DNA of 64,000 bases from Pyrrhosoma nymphula. Taxonomy: Eukaryota; Arthropoda; Insecta; Odonata; Coenagrionidae. The position numbers and the translations under genes were made by a program. The notes below the pieces were generated by a model. It saw only the letters and a list, made by a program, of their open reading frames with translations, did not search any database and had not been told where the DNA came from. Shown piece by piece: positions 1 through 11,808 of the stretch; positions within the stretch are counted from its first letter, which is position 1, and each line of letters starts with the position of its first letter. The stretch is from NCBI GenBank assembly GCA_963573305.1, contig OY754330.1:17456596-17520595 (forward strand), read 5' to 3'.

Positions 1-39
1 TACTTGAAAATGCAAGCTGTTTTACTTGGGATAGCTTGC

Positions 40-575
40 GGCTGTGCGCTCCAGAGGGAGATTAATGGAAAAATTAGGAATTTAAAACACCTAGATTTCG
101 TCAAAAAAACTAACGGTGTGTAGTTTGTATTTTTTCTCATCTATTTATAAAAAAATAATCCATTACTCACCGCAGTAATTTTTACAAAATCACCAAAAAA
201 GCCGTCGGTTTTGAAGGCTATTTAGTCGAACGGCGTGAAAAAATGAGTCGAGCTAGAGACTTATGTGTACATATTTATTTAATTACAGGGAATGTTTCTC
301 ATAGAAAACTATATTTTTGCAGCAATAATATTCCAATATTTAGTTCATACTTCTTACAGACGCTATTTTATGTATATTTTGTTTGAAGTTTTTCATGGAT
401 AACATGATATTAGCCCCAATACAGGTGTATTCCATAGGGGTAACCCAATTACTGTTTTTGTAATAAATATTGAAATAAAAAATTCTAAAAAAAATTCTAT
501 TCTATTCTTAAATTTAAAAAAAAATGAAATTCGAATATGGTCTCCATTTTGACTAGGGAAATATCTCGCCCACAC
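40..575. repeat. Dispersed repeat R1, copy a (unclassified)
   Basis: This stretch matches 17025-17405 over several blocks. Shared words include TGCGCTCCAGA, CGCAGTAATTTTTACA, ACTTCTTACAGACGCT, AATTCGAATATGG and GGGAAATATCTCGC. This copy has about 150 bp (roughly 365-520) that the other copy lacks. I see no coding capacity, terminal repeats or target duplication, so the class is unknown. The 60-codon antisense frame at 393-575 is low-complexity and not a credible gene. Confidence 0.7.
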
Positions 576-1443
576 TACCTATAGCGAGAGAGGCGTTTGC
601 GGAACAAGGCATCCGGCTGGAGAGATGAATTTGTCAACCTGACGTTCTGAAATCACGATCACGCATCTCCGTTCTCACGCCGATGCAGCGATCGCTTTGT
701 GCCCGGGATCCGAGGCGCTCGTCGCCGCGAAGGGTTTTGTTCAAAACACAGAAAGAGGGGGAAGGAGAACAGAGACGTTAATAAGAACGTTGTGAACGTT
801 GAAACTGCGAGAGGTTTGGGAGGAGGGAATTCGCAGTCACGGAGAGCGAGTGAGAATGGCAGAAGACGTGGAGCAGACGCTATTCAGGATGAGACGTGCG
901 CCGATGTTATTCAAGACGAAAGCATTTAACAAATTGCAGAGCACTTAGCTGCCTCCGACGCATCCTTTTACACCACAATGTTCGCTTTACAGTCGCAGAA
1001 GCTTCACGAATGTCGGTGCTCCCTGAACGTTTTAAATGCTATTACATGTCAAGCTTTGTCTTTGAGTCGAAGACTGGTGCAATTGCTAACTATAGAGCTT
1101 CACAAGACAAATCTCAACAGCAATATAATTTCACTCGTGTGGATAGAGTCCACTTACCTTGCGACGTCTGAGATCGTCAAATATGTAGTAATTAGATGAT
1201 GACACAGTCTGAGCTAGGTAGCAATTGTCCAATAAGTCCCAACTCAAAAAGAAGATTAGGATTCAGACCCTATCAGACAGCAGCTGAACACTCAACTCAT
1301 GATGGTACTTGTACAGGGGCTATTCAGTGCCTTGCGATTTTCAAAATGAATAGGTAAATTTTAGAGAATAATTTGGGATCAAGTGATCCTTAATTTGAGA
1401 TCAGTTTAGAGCACCAGTTTTAACAAAGTTATGACTGAGAATA
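576..1443. other. Unannotated stretch
   Basis: Short open frames of 73-91 codons at 699-1199 overlap each other in different phases and show no recognisable domain. No repeat partner was found in the window. Confidence 0.5.
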
Positions 1444-1668
1444 AAATAAGGGAATTATACTGCAGAACGGACAGATTTAAATGTCATTTTTCCCACGAAC
1501 TATAAGGGATCATAACACCTGCCAATGAGACTTTTACCTAGGTTTGTCAATAGGTAGTGTAGCTATTAAGAAATAGTAGTAGTACTCCCTAATACTTGAA
1601 TCCTTATCTGTTACCTAGTACTAGCAGTACGCCGTGCATGTTTTCTACATAAGTCTTGAGTCTCTGTG
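1444..1668 (+). pseudogene. LINE 3' fragment: ORF2 C-terminus plus part of the 3' UTR
   Basis: The stretch encodes the last residues of a LINE RT protein. CRTDRFK is followed, after a one-base shift, by MSFFPRTIRDHNTCQ and a stop. The same ending occurs at 20.7 and 27.6 kb and, diverged, at the C-terminus of the antisense LINE at 51.8 kb (CRTDRYGNSFFLRTIRDF). After the stop comes the 3' UTR shared with the 26.1, 27.7 and 14.2 kb copies (CTCCCTAATACTTG, ACGCCGTGCATG). The copy is truncated at both ends and lacks the TGTAGATG tail. The CR1/Jockey-like clade is a guess from the C-terminus. Confidence 0.75.
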
Positions 1669-4548
1669 TTCTTGATCTTGACTGCATGATACAATACTCA
1701 TGCCCTTTTTAGCGGTCTTACTTACTTAATTTGATGTGTTGAAATGAAGGTCGCACACCTCTAAATTAGGCAGTGTTTTCCATTTAGTCGAGAAAACCCA
1801 GCATGGATTTCCTATCGAAATTGATTAAAAGCGAACTTACGTAATCATTTTGACGCAAATATTTCAAGACTAAAATTAAGGAGGTTCCGCCGAGACTGTG
1901 TGAGTCAAAACAAATACTAAATTACACATTTTCGATATTTTGTCAAAAAAACCCTACTTTCACTGATACAATGCGTTACCTATAAAAACCCAAACGTAAG
2001 GTAAAAAATATGCAGATTATTCCACGAATGTATTTTCAATGAGCACTTTTTTCCAGCCATAGGAGCCGATTGCAGAGCCATTTCCTACGAAATACTGCAT
2101 TTTGACTTCAATTACGGCAGTAATTCCATAATAACTAAAAACATAAAGTGGTAAGATGCCTGTATTTTATTTTAATTCAATTTATCTGGGTTATTTCCTT
2201 CTTAGAGACAATTTTCCACGAAAATGGCATTTGTATTTTATGTAAATATACTATTTTCCCCGTGGTTTTCTCATTCCCCCATTGAACACCATGTGATTTC
2301 AAGTTCAATTATAGAATAAAATAGCGTGGAAATGTATTATTTTGTTGATCATATCAGATAGAGAACATTGTTTTCTACAAGTAGACAGAATATGAATAAA
2401 ATGACATAAAAGTCATTTTACGGTGGAACCACCTTAATAGGGAAACTTATTCAAGTTTATCTTGTATCTAGCTTACTGCCGCAAGTTGTATAGCACACAA
2501 CGCCGCTTTTCGAGTAAGGTTTTGCGAGAAAAGGTCACGCCATGATATTTCCTTCCCCAGTAAACAAGCCCAGTAAAAGAGAGAAAGCGGAGTCAATAGA
2601 ATGTACGACCTGTGCATGAGGGGATGGTAATATGAGACCATGGATTCGTTCCAAAAACTATAACCCCGCGCCCCATTCGGCCGCCAAGAGCCTGAATAAG
2701 GGTCATCGCCTCTACCATTTTATTTCCCTCATCATTACTTTTACTTTATTAGGCAATAGAAAAAAAAAGAAGAGGACCGTAAAATCGGACGACAGGACGC
2801 CCCACGTTCTCCCTCATTCTTCCCCACCTGAAGGTGACCCAAATATAATAATAAAGAGAAGGCGGGCACATTGAATTTCAGGAGTGACGGAGAGTCCCAC
2901 TGCGGAACGGGCAGAGGGTCGGAAAATACGAGATGGGAGGGATTCGGAAATGGGGGGGATAGGGGTGTTTTAAGGGCCAAGGGGTCGTCACATTTCGATT
3001 GGGAAGAGGACGGGGAGAGGGATGAAGGGAAAGAGGGAGGTATACGCCACCCCCCCCCCCCCCCCCCCCCCCAGCGTGGCACCGTTGCTTGCCGCGCTGC
3101 GTGGAAGTAGTTGGCCTTACGTTGCGCCCGAAAGAATAAATATGAATATAAAAAGGGGGAAGATTTAATGATATGGCATAGGCGCCGATGCAGGTGCTTT
3201 TTTTCCGCCCCTTTGGAAAGGGGGCGGGCAAATACTCTTCCCTTGTGCGCGCCTGGATACCGTCTCGGACCGACGCTTAGCATTATTCATTGACGGGCCC
3301 TGCGTTAAAAAAACCGTAATTGGTGACCAGAGGGGCAACAGAACGTACTTCCCCCGGCTAATGTTTTTCGTAATGCACCACTAATGGATTCTTTCTCCCC
3401 CAGGAGATTTTAATTGGAAACGCACAGACATAATTCCCATTAGCAATCATTTACATCCGATTTTTCCAGAACCCATTAAGATGGGGCCGGAACACGCCGG
3501 TGTATTCTTTCAAAATAATTTCCAACCTTAAAAAACCCTACTGCACTTAGGGTTCTAAATTCCCGAATTAATCCCTCTAAAGAGTTTTTGAACGTGGGGG
3601 AATACCGAAATTATTTATCAATCTGGAATAGAGCCATTAGGAATCAGTTTCAGAGGCAACTTCTCCGGCTACATGTGATCTGAAGATGTTATGCGGCCAA
3701 AACGCTTTATTTCACAGGGGATTCAAAGCATACTGTCGAATCTAGTACAGATTCCGACCCACAAAGACACAAGTAGACGAGCCGAACTTTCGTTTCGAAT
3801 TTCCGAGGCAATGCTAAGTATTCCTTTACAGTCAAATTAAAATACATCGTGGCCACCATTCGATCTTCACTGGAATTAGTAATTTCACTAGGCTTCGCGC
3901 CGACTGGTTGCACGAGAAATCAAAATTTTACGAATAAAACGCAAACTTTGGGCTCGTTTGAGGATAATGTAAGAGGTCTTGAGGTTATATTCAACCTCTT
4001 GTTTCACTCTCATCGCAGCTCACTTTTATGAGGTGAATCAATTCTTGCCATAGCATGGAATGAATCTAAATAATCTAGCGAAAAACATTTGCGAGACTTG
4101 AGACAAGGGACCAGACATGGGAGTAATTGTTAGGAATGCAACAAAGCCCTGTTCTTCACTCGCTGAAGAATCCAAGTTGGATCACATGAACAGGGGTAAG
4201 AATAAATGTCGCCTCGTATTTACGCTTAAGGGTACTTTGGTACGATTTCATAAAAGGGAGCTTAGTTTTAATCTACATATACACCGCCGGTAATTTAACC
4301 CTATGATAATAGAGTCTTATAGTCACAAATCATTAACTTTACTCAAAAGTGTGTGAAACTATCTCTCAAGACTTGAACGAGGAAACTCAGGACAATAGAT
4401 GAACCCTATCCTCACCTAAGTACTATGGCAATCAAGTTGAGATTTATCGGCTATTCATAACTAATATGACAGAAAAAAAATAACAATAATAATATTTCCT
4501 CTACCCACTAGGCCACCACGCTCTCTAGCATTCCTAGCCATCCTAGCG
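1669..4548. other. Unannotated stretch with a homopolymer
   Basis: No gene or repeat is recognised. Antisense frames at 2741-3283 (180 and 117 codons) are glycine/proline-rich translations of a purine-rich strand that crosses the poly-C run, and are most likely non-coding. Confidence 0.5.
3050..3072. repeat. Poly-C tract (23 nt)
   Basis: This is an uninterrupted run of 23 C, next to a purine-rich stretch (2926-3040). The opposite strand is a G run able to form G-quadruplexes. Homopolymer length is a common assembly error. Confidence 0.9.
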
Positions 4549-4739
4549 TTCTATAATTCGAAAATAAACACTGTTTCAACTTCCACACTTTTTTTCTCCG
4601 CCACCTTTGACCATGGTTTCAGCACATTATGCCCTCAGCCAGGGATCCTGATGGTGGCATAATGTGCAGAAACCATGGTTGATGATGACGGAAAATAAAG
4701 TGTGAAAATTGTACCAGTGTTTATTTTCGAATTATGGAA
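4549..4739. mobile_element. Foldback element FB1 (191 bp palindrome, hammerhead-like arms)
   Basis: Left arm 4549-4632 and right arm 4657-4739 are imperfect reverse complements. The ends read TTCTATAATTCGAAAATAAA and its complement, and the inner part reads CCATGGTTTCAGCACATTAT. Reading outward, the right arm has CCTGATGG, a short stem (GCA...TGC), then GAAACCATGGTT, and ends AATAAAGTGTGAAAATTG. The left arm read outward has CTGAGG, the same stem and GAAACCATGGTC. CUGA-stem-GAAAC plus a self-complementary ACCATGGU and U/C is the layout of a minimal hammerhead ribozyme, though A9 is not conserved. It has no coding capacity and probably derives from PLE 3' ends. Confidence 0.7.
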
Positions 4740-5243
4740 GTCCATAGTTACCATAAAACTAGTTCCAATACACTCTCCTATCCTAGCGTGTAAACTTACG
4801 AATCTCTCACGACACCTAACCAGCTCCTCCTTACGAGCTGCGTTAAAATTCCTGTTCACTCGTAACAGTATTTAACGAAGAGTAAGGCTTTACTTTGTGA
4901 TTTTGTTTATTTCATTCAGTAAATCTTTCTGTGAAGGGGCCCAAACGCTCGTGGCGTACCTATATTTTGTCGCTCGCAGCGTATTTTAACGCAGGAAGAC
5001 TGTGAATTTGAAATAAAAACATTTTTTTTTAATTTCAGCAATAAAAAAGAGGCTGATTTTCATGAGGAGAAAGGCAAATTTATTCTCGTCATCACATAGT
5101 AGGATTTCAACTTCGGTGGTGTGATGTGGTCTATTCCAATTTTGCGCATTGCACTGCTCGAAGGGCTAGTCATCCGTCAAGAATATCATCAGAGACTCGG
5201 AGAGCACACGTAAGGCTAAAGTTGGCGGAAAAATGCATATCTC
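4740..5243. other. Unannotated stretch
   Basis: Only short frames without recognisable domains are present. Confidence 0.5.
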
Positions 5244-5284
5244 ATGAGTTCTTTCTCGACACAGCGGATACTAATTTTGCAAAC

Positions 5285-6005
5285 CACAACACAACTAAAA
5301 GATGGAAAAAAGCGGAAAAATAGAGTATTTTATAATGAACTAATATTTTATAAATCTATAGAATTAAATGGTATGAAATATAAGAGATCTAACAACTTCA
5401 AGTATTTGGGAGTGCTGGTGACAAAAAGTAATGAAATGCAAGAAGAAATAAAAACTAGGATTTGCAGCAGGCAATAGGGCTTATCGAGCTTTGTTGAAGG
5501 TGCTCAAGACACGGAACCTCAGTCGGAACTTGAAAACGAAGGTTTATCGAACAGTGATTAGACCTATGGTGTTATGTATGGTACAGAAACATGGACCATG
5601 ACTACTGCAGAAGAAGAGCTACTAAAAAGATGGGAAAGGAAAGTGCTAAGAAAGATTTGTGATGAAGTGAAGGACGACGGACATTGGAGAATACGGAGGA
5701 ATAAAAGAACTGGAGGAACTCTACAAGCATCCTAACATAGTGGCAGAAATTAAGAGTAACAGGATAAGGTGGTTAGGGCATGTTGAGAATGCCTGAGGAT
5801 AGGATGGTGAAAAAGATATACCTTGGACATCCCAGTGGCATAAGATTGAGAGGAAGACCTCGGAAAAGATGGTTGGATGATGTAGAAGATAATCTAAGAA
5901 AGATGAGAATAAGAAGATGGAGAACTCATGCAGGATATCGTGACGTCTGGGCTAACATTGTCAGAGAGGCCAAGGCCCTACAAGGGATGTAGCGCCGAGG
6001 AGTAA
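5285..6005 (+). pseudogene. Decayed LINE: C-terminal region of a reverse-transcriptase protein
   Basis: The pieces match the thumb and C-terminal region of common insect endonuclease-RT proteins. They are, in order, NFKYLGVLVT (5395 on), GNRAYRALLKVLKTRNLSR (5467 on), RTVIRP, RWERKVLRKIC, IRWLGHV, RMPEDRMVKKIYLGHPSG and GRPRKRWLDDVEDNLRKMR, ending REAKALQGM* at 5992. At least three frameshifts or stops separate them, so it is inactive. The element is 5'-truncated before the catalytic RT motifs. The 3' end reads AGTAAGTAGGTAAGTAA, a plausible short tandem LINE tail. The clade is not assigned. Confidence 0.85.
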
Positions 6006-6014
6006 GTAGGTAAG

Positions 6015-6118
6015 TAATATTTTATAAGGTGCGAAAATGCCACAGAGAAAAAACATTCGCCTTGACCTGGACTCGAATGAGAATGCCTCATTATGGCGCC
6101 GAGTACTTTAGCGATAAG
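6015..6118 (-). mobile_element. tRNA-derived SINE fragment (minus)
   Basis: The reverse complement reads TACTCGGCGCCATAATGAGG, then TTCGAGTCCAGGTCAAGGCG and a T-rich stretch with CTGTGG. This aligns with the SINEs at 40.8 and 56.9 kb (CACTCGGCGCGAAA...GGTTCGAATCCCAGTCCAGGCG). The B-box (TTCGAGTCC) is kept. It abuts the next, oppositely oriented SINE. Confidence 0.6.
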
Positions 6119-6285
6119 GGAGAACGTCGTCTCGGTAGTTTTACCCGGCAAAAAATTACGACGCAATATCGAGGAATCTGTGGTTCGAGTCCCGGTCAAG
6201 ACAAATGATTATTCCTTCGTGGAATTTTCACACTTGTGGATTTGCGGGTGACTCCATAAAGATAATGCCGCAGATAGTCGCGGGA
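6119..6285 (+). mobile_element. tRNA-derived SINE
   Basis: The tRNA-like head starts at CTCGGTAGTTTTACCCGGC and has a good B-box (GGTTCGAGTCC, about 6182-6192). It is followed by the family body AAATGATTATTCCTTCGTGG and by TTTGCGGGTGACTCCATAAA. That last motif recurs in the 40.8 kb SINE and in the palindrome at 56.7 kb. The A-box is degraded. Confidence 0.7.
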
Positions 6286-6467
6286 TCCACTAAACAAATG
6301 TCAATAAAATATTAAAATTTGTCAATAAACAAATAGGTTTAGGAATTGTTTTTTCCCAAAAACTAATCATGACAGTGAGATGAGAAAATCAAGACATTAC
6401 GTAAGATTTACGGCTTTCCCGGTAATGCTACCAATTTTGAGTTCTCGGGTTATATCTGGGTGATGTA

Positions 6468-7592
6468 CAGTCCTCGCGAAACCTTACGGCGTTGCGCAGT
6501 AGACGATTTTGGGACTGGAAGGGTCAATTTTCTAAAATACCGGTTGCCGCAGGTGTGAGGGTAGCATCGGCGGGCTAATGTTTACGATTTTCGTTGCCAA
6601 TATTGACATTTGTCACATGCCTTCAATGAATTTGAATGCCCCCAGCTATTCGCCGCAGTGGGTTATGGAATGTGTGTCGTCCCTTTGTACCAGAGTGCGC
6701 GCCAGGGGGTCACGGCCTGGGATTCTCAGGCCGATGACTCGGAAGTGGACTTTAGTTGCAACAAGTACTAACCTTTTTCTAAAATATTATACAAAAACAA
6801 ATATCACATTCGTATTACTTGTGATTTTTGTTTTTCAAACAAATTACGGAAATTATCCAATTTATTTTTGCATAAAAGGTATATGCTCCCTCTGTCTCTC
6901 TAGAATATATATTCTTATATTTCCACTCTTTTGTCTTCTCAATGTCCCATTTATTCATGGAATATACATGTGCATATTGTCAATTTATTAAATTATCTCT
7001 TCAAGTACTTTTCATTTTCTTATTTCAGTGACTGAAATTATAGTCTAGTGGAATTTAAAGTCCGATTCCATTCATTGCATTAGCTAAGTAAAAGAAGAGT
7101 ATAGAATGCACTGCTATTTCGTAATTTTATAGTTCATGTCTCAAATTTGGATTACAGAATTTCAAGCGGCTGAAAATTTTAGCATCGTCAATAAAAATCA
7201 ACGGAATTGCGCGAAGTTTAGTGTCTACTAATTCAGTGTTTCAGCGGAATCACGACTATATTTGTTATTTTTTGTTAATGTTGAATAAATGTTAATGCAT
7301 TTAAAGTAATTGAGATATCCAGCTGTGAGTCATCGCGTAAGACCCTCCATTCCACAGCCCCGGCCACGGAATGGAGGTAAGGCGGGGAAGGGTCGACTAC
7401 CTGCTCCACGCTTCACGACGAGTCGAATTGTACAATACGGCTCGGAATTACATTTCTACGCTGAGACACTATGTTGGCCATTCTGCCTGCCACGCGCTCA
7501 CTTTCCCCTCCGTTCCTTTCTCTTACCCCTCCCACACATTGCACCCCCTCTGTTCCGCGCATCTAAAGGCCTTGAGCTTTCGCGAGAACTTG
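6468..7592. repeat. Dispersed 1.1-kb repeat R2, copy a (unclassified)
   Basis: It aligns nearly end to end with 53630-54755. Long identical blocks include GTAGACGATTTTGGGACTGG, CACATGCCTTCAA, GCGCGCCAGGGGGTCACGGC, GAGTCATCGCGTAAGACC and CGCTCACTTTCCCCTCCGTT. The copies differ by many substitutions and small indels, so they are old. Reading frames inside (137 codons at 6578; 120 codons at 7310) are not kept open over the same extent in the other copy, which argues against coding. No TSD or TIR was found. It could be a solo LTR, a large MITE or a segmental duplication. Confidence 0.8.
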
Positions 7593-7794
7593 TAGGTGAG
7601 TTGCATCAATATTTTGACGGCGTAGTCTGCCATCATCCTCAGGGTGAAGGAACGTCGTCGAAGCGTCGGTAAAACTCACCAACATCACCCGGATGGAAAC
7701 TCGAGAACCCTACATCAAGACATTACTTTCGTCAAGCACACCTATCTAACTACCGCTTTCCTCCCCGACTTTGTTTACCTATTTCTACCTTCTT

Positions 7795-7868
7795 CATGAT
7801 TGGTGTCCGGACACCCACTGCCACACGCCCTTGCGGCGTCTCTCTTGGTAGTACGTAGATGTATGTGT
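7795..7868 (+). mobile_element. LINE 3' terminus (structured tail)
   Basis: GGTGTCCGGACACC forms a perfect hairpin. It is followed by GCCACACGCCCTTGCGGC and the terminal GTACGTAGATGTATG. This matches the terminus of the antisense LINE at 51.7 kb and the tail at 40.6 kb, so it is a short 5'-truncated LINE insertion. Confidence 0.65.
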
Positions 7869-10800
7869 CATCTCACCCATTAATATATGGTAGCGAAACT
7901 TGTAGGCAGTCACCTGAGTGGACCGTGGCTTCAAGAAATGGAAGGCTCGCGCGGAAGGTGATGACTATGGAGCGGAAGAGATAAAACAGCACTTCGTAGG
8001 CAACGCTGCCAACATAATTTAATTTCACTTGAAACGGAGGGAAACTTTTGGCAGCGCGTTTCATGACGGTGTTCACAACACAAACAAAGCAGCATCAAAT
8101 TACGTTGATAGTGTTCGCAACCCATCGGAGAAGGCCATCGAAACAGATTTAGTGTCACATAGCATTAAAGCACATATTAAAAAAGATTGAGCATTTATAA
8201 GTTGGTAACGAGGAAGTGCGACATTAAAAACCCTGATAGTCAAACGTGGAATCTACCTCTCTCCGCTGATTGGAGCCAGTTCGTAAGGAATGGGCATTTC
8301 CACTGAAAGTGAACATTGAGCGCTACCGTCACCATGTTTCGGGCTAGTCCTGCATCCACAGTAGAACAGTTTGCCGTAGTCTAGAGGTCATAGAATTAAA
8401 TTAATAAAAAGATGGTTTCCTTAGGGGTAAATGGTTACTTACTATTTGTCTTCGTGTCGTAGTCTTCCAACCTCAAGTCGGTCGAAGCTCGAATAGACGT
8501 GGAGGAAGGCTGATTTGGCACTGACGGACGACTGCCTTCGTTGACCAAGCAGTACTAAACGACGCGAAGTTCCGTTGCACGCCGAAAGCGGGAACAGTTC
8601 GTCACGTAAACCACCATCACTCAAATCTAAAACCGTTCATCCACGAGCACTTACCTCGTTTCACTGGCGCGACCTCGACCGAAAATGAAAAAAACTATGC
8701 GCTTTTGAAAAATGAAAGGCGTGCATCCTCTATTCTAAATGCAGAAACCTTTCCGTCTCGCTCAGGTTCCACACATAAGTGCCCGTTGAAATCAAAACAA
8801 CCCGCAACTGACTGATGACTCACGGCAGATAGACGAACATGAAGACGCTTAGGTTAGGTGAGGCCATGAGGAAACTATATGAGGGCTGATAATGACGTCA
8901 TTTTTTCCAGATTACCCTGAGATTTGCCCTGAGAGATAACTGTTTTGTAATTAGTATGGGTGGTGGTATCAATATTCATACAATGATAAAGGACTACAGC
9001 TCATGATAATGACAAAACGATTACTCCGCCGTAATTTTAGGGAAAGGGGATGGAATTTCCTGATTCTGGGGTAACGTACACAATCTCCAAGAAATGTTTT
9101 TAATTTTATCCCGAGTCTGAAAATTTCATATTCATCAATTCGTAACAGTGAAAGTCAAGGAGTATGGAAATTAACGACTCTTGTTTGCGCCGGAGGAAGT
9201 TCAGTTGTTTCTGCTGCTAGAAGTCGTCATGATGGATGGACGTGGAGGTGCTACGATCTTGGGTAGAGACTTGCAATGGTGCTTTCGTTGGCCAGCAACA
9301 ACAATCGCTACGTTTTAAACGTTGTACTAGTAACATATTTTAAGTGATGTTTAAGGCTTATTTTTTTAGCTCTTTAACAACATCTCGTTTTATTACGTTT
9401 AATGAAGACTGAAATCAATTCTAATTATGCACATGTTTCGTTGTCGCCGTAAAATTCAAACATCATAATAATAATTGTGTTGTCTTATCTTCGCTACCAT
9501 CAGGAAAAATACACAATTATTTCAAGTAACTCAAGCGACAGTGAAAAAACATTAAATAAAAACATCGCGAGAAAAAACATCGCATAAAACTTTATACCAA
9601 CATTTGATAAATATCAATTTATCGTCGTTTGTTTTGTGAAACACGTAATGCGCATTTAACTCGCTATCAAACTCAAGCAAGCCTCCAGACAAACCAGTCA
9701 ACAGGCAGAAGGTAATGGAGTGTACACGAGTAATTTATTCCGTTCATAGGATGGGCCTGCCTTCTGTTGGTGGTAAAATGTTTTTCAAGGTCTCGCAAAC
9801 ATTGCGTGAGATATGCGGGCAGTCATGCGAAGTCCCTCAGTCAGACGCAATGAAGTCAGTCGTAGTCTCGTCAGTAGAGCCTCCGATTGCTGCTCATTCG
9901 TTAGGCTTTGAAGTACTTTGCACCCATAATCCTTGCTTGTTACAAATTATTCTATACCGCTTTTAATTCATTCTTAACTTCATAAATTATATCTTTGTGC
10001 ACTGAAAAAAAGAGTTCGTTCAGTTTCGTCACTAGAAGCGTTATTTTAGTTTTTTTTCTCGTCTTTTGCGTTCGTCGTGGGTAAAAATCCAAAGGGGCCT
10101 CGGGAATTGCATAAAAAAAGACGATCAAAAAGCGCGTCGCGTGGTCGCAGCGAATGTCCCCTTGTGGGCATACGAAATTATGTTTGCGCTTCCCAAACGC
10201 CGAGAGTTCTAATTGCCAAGAGTCCCTCTCGCGGCCCCCGATGCATATGCCTCGAGCGTGTTCAACGCGAATGCATGCAAATGCACGAGTTAATTAATAG
10301 TGCCTGCCGGAACACAAATGCCACCAAGGGAAGGAAAACTTGCATTGGTCGGCGGTTGGCATACCAGTGACGCGTCGCCAAACTGACCGTCAGCGACCAA
10401 TCCCCTCTATAAACACACTCCACGGAAATTGTGAGGAAACATTTTTCTAAGTAAAGTACCAATTACGTTGTTAATGCGGTCTTTTTTGGAGGGATATAAT
10501 TAAAGAAACCGAAAGAACAAAGGAAGATGTAATGCATTTTTTAACACACATTATTACATAGTAGGTCAACAACGTACATCAGTTGCGCAGCAACAGATAC
10601 GCATTGAAGAAAGAGAAGAAGTACGTAATTGCATAAAATAGTGGACCGTCAAGATTATTTCCAACTAATTACCCTCCGCTAAAAATACATAATGTTCAGA
10701 AAAGACTGCAGTTACTAATGGTAGGTAACCTTAAAGTGCATTACGGAACCCTCTTTTTCTAATACTCATAAACCCCTTACGTTACCATAAGCTCTCAAGC

Positions 10801-11215
10801 GTAAGATTGTTTTCGGACGAAATACTATTACAGAGAGCAATTACGACTGCCACAGATGGCGGTTCGCTCCTGCGGTTGAAGCAATATTTCTAACAAGAGC
10901 TTGGAATGGAGAGCTAAGAGAACATTGAACACATTAATGATGGCAGTTGACCAAGTTCTCAAAAAAACGCTGCACTGGCCGAAATAATTACGACGGAAAC
11001 GTAAGTGGTAAAGTCACATTGGAAAAGGGCGTGAAAGAATGAGTACACTACATATGGCTCAGATCACTCTAGTGCCCTTCAAAAACCAATACAGAAACAT
11101 CAAATCATCAAGATACAAATCGCATTCTAGAATCAAAAGACCGCAGAATTAAAATAAGAGTTACAATCCCACAATGGTGCACTGAAATACTCATTACTCC
11201 CTCCCATATGTTGGT
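7869..11215. other. Unannotated 3.3-kb stretch
   Basis: Frames here are at most 97 codons (10077-10370 is basic and cysteine-containing) and show no recognisable domain. No repeat partner was noticed within the window. Confidence 0.5.
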
Positions 11216-11219
11216 ATAA

Positions 11220-11804
11220 CCCTCCGGTGGGCGCGCCCGCGGAAAATTGCCGCATATTTAAGTTTCTGAACTCTCCATTTGATACCGTACAAATTTAATC
11301 CCTGTGTCTCCAGGTATTCACTTTTCATGATAGGTATTTCCGATATCCAGATCAATTATCCACCGGACGGTTCAGTAGCTGTGTGACATCGAAGAGAGTT
11401 TGACGTTTGACTAAAGATATAAAAGAATATTTTGGAAGATATAAGAACAAGGAACCGGTTCCTGAAGCACCTGCACCAGTAATATGCCATGTTTGCAGGT
11501 GGCATAAACATTTCAAGTCAAAAATTGTGTGTCAGTGATGTAAAAATAATGTATGTAGGAGGCATTGTCGTCAGGAGACAACATGTATGAGATGGGAAGA
11601 TGAACAGGACCCAGATATGAACTAAGATGATTAACAATGTTCATTCAGTGTCGAACAATAAAAGATGTAGCTGTTACAACTTAATCAGCCTTTTTTATTA
11701 GTAAATTATCTTGCCCTTAAATATAGGAATGCAATTTATTTTTGCGGTAACATTGCCGCGGCGCGCCCACTCGTGGGAGTGAATTTGGCGCGCCCACCGG
11801 AAGG
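11220..11804 (+). mobile_element. Non-autonomous piggyBac element, copy 1 (585 bp)
   Basis: The left end is CCCTCCGGTGGGCGCGCC and the right end is GGCGCGCCCACCGGAAGG, imperfect terminal inverted repeats. TTAA flanks the right side (11805-11808) and ATAA the left, presumably a mutated TTAA; piggyBac targets TTAA. An inner inverted motif (CACTCGTGGGAGTG) lies near the right end. The body keeps only the C-terminal cysteine-rich domain of the transposase. The second copy is at 36.4 kb in the opposite orientation. Confidence 0.85.
11440..11626 (+). pseudogene. piggyBac transposase remnant: C-terminal cysteine-rich domain
   Basis: The frame reads KNKEPVPEAPAPVICHVCR, then a second Cys/His cluster, and ends CMRWEDEQDPDMN*. 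This C-x2-C ... C-x2-C / C-x4-H ... C pattern is the zinc-binding C-terminus of piggyBac transposases. The DDD catalytic core is absent. A TGA interrupts the domain (CQ-stop-C, about 11536-11544). The same TGA is present in the other copy, so it predates the spread of this derivative. Confidence 0.75.
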
Positions 11805-11808
11805 TTAA

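Noticed and set aside
2741..3283. 180-codon antisense frame
   Set aside because: It crosses the 23-nt poly-C run and consists of low-complexity glycine/proline segments.
6468..7592. R2 as a pair of LTRs of one element
   Set aside because: The two copies are 47 kb apart with unrelated elements between them, and no primer-binding site or polypurine tract was found at the edges. A solo LTR remains possible.
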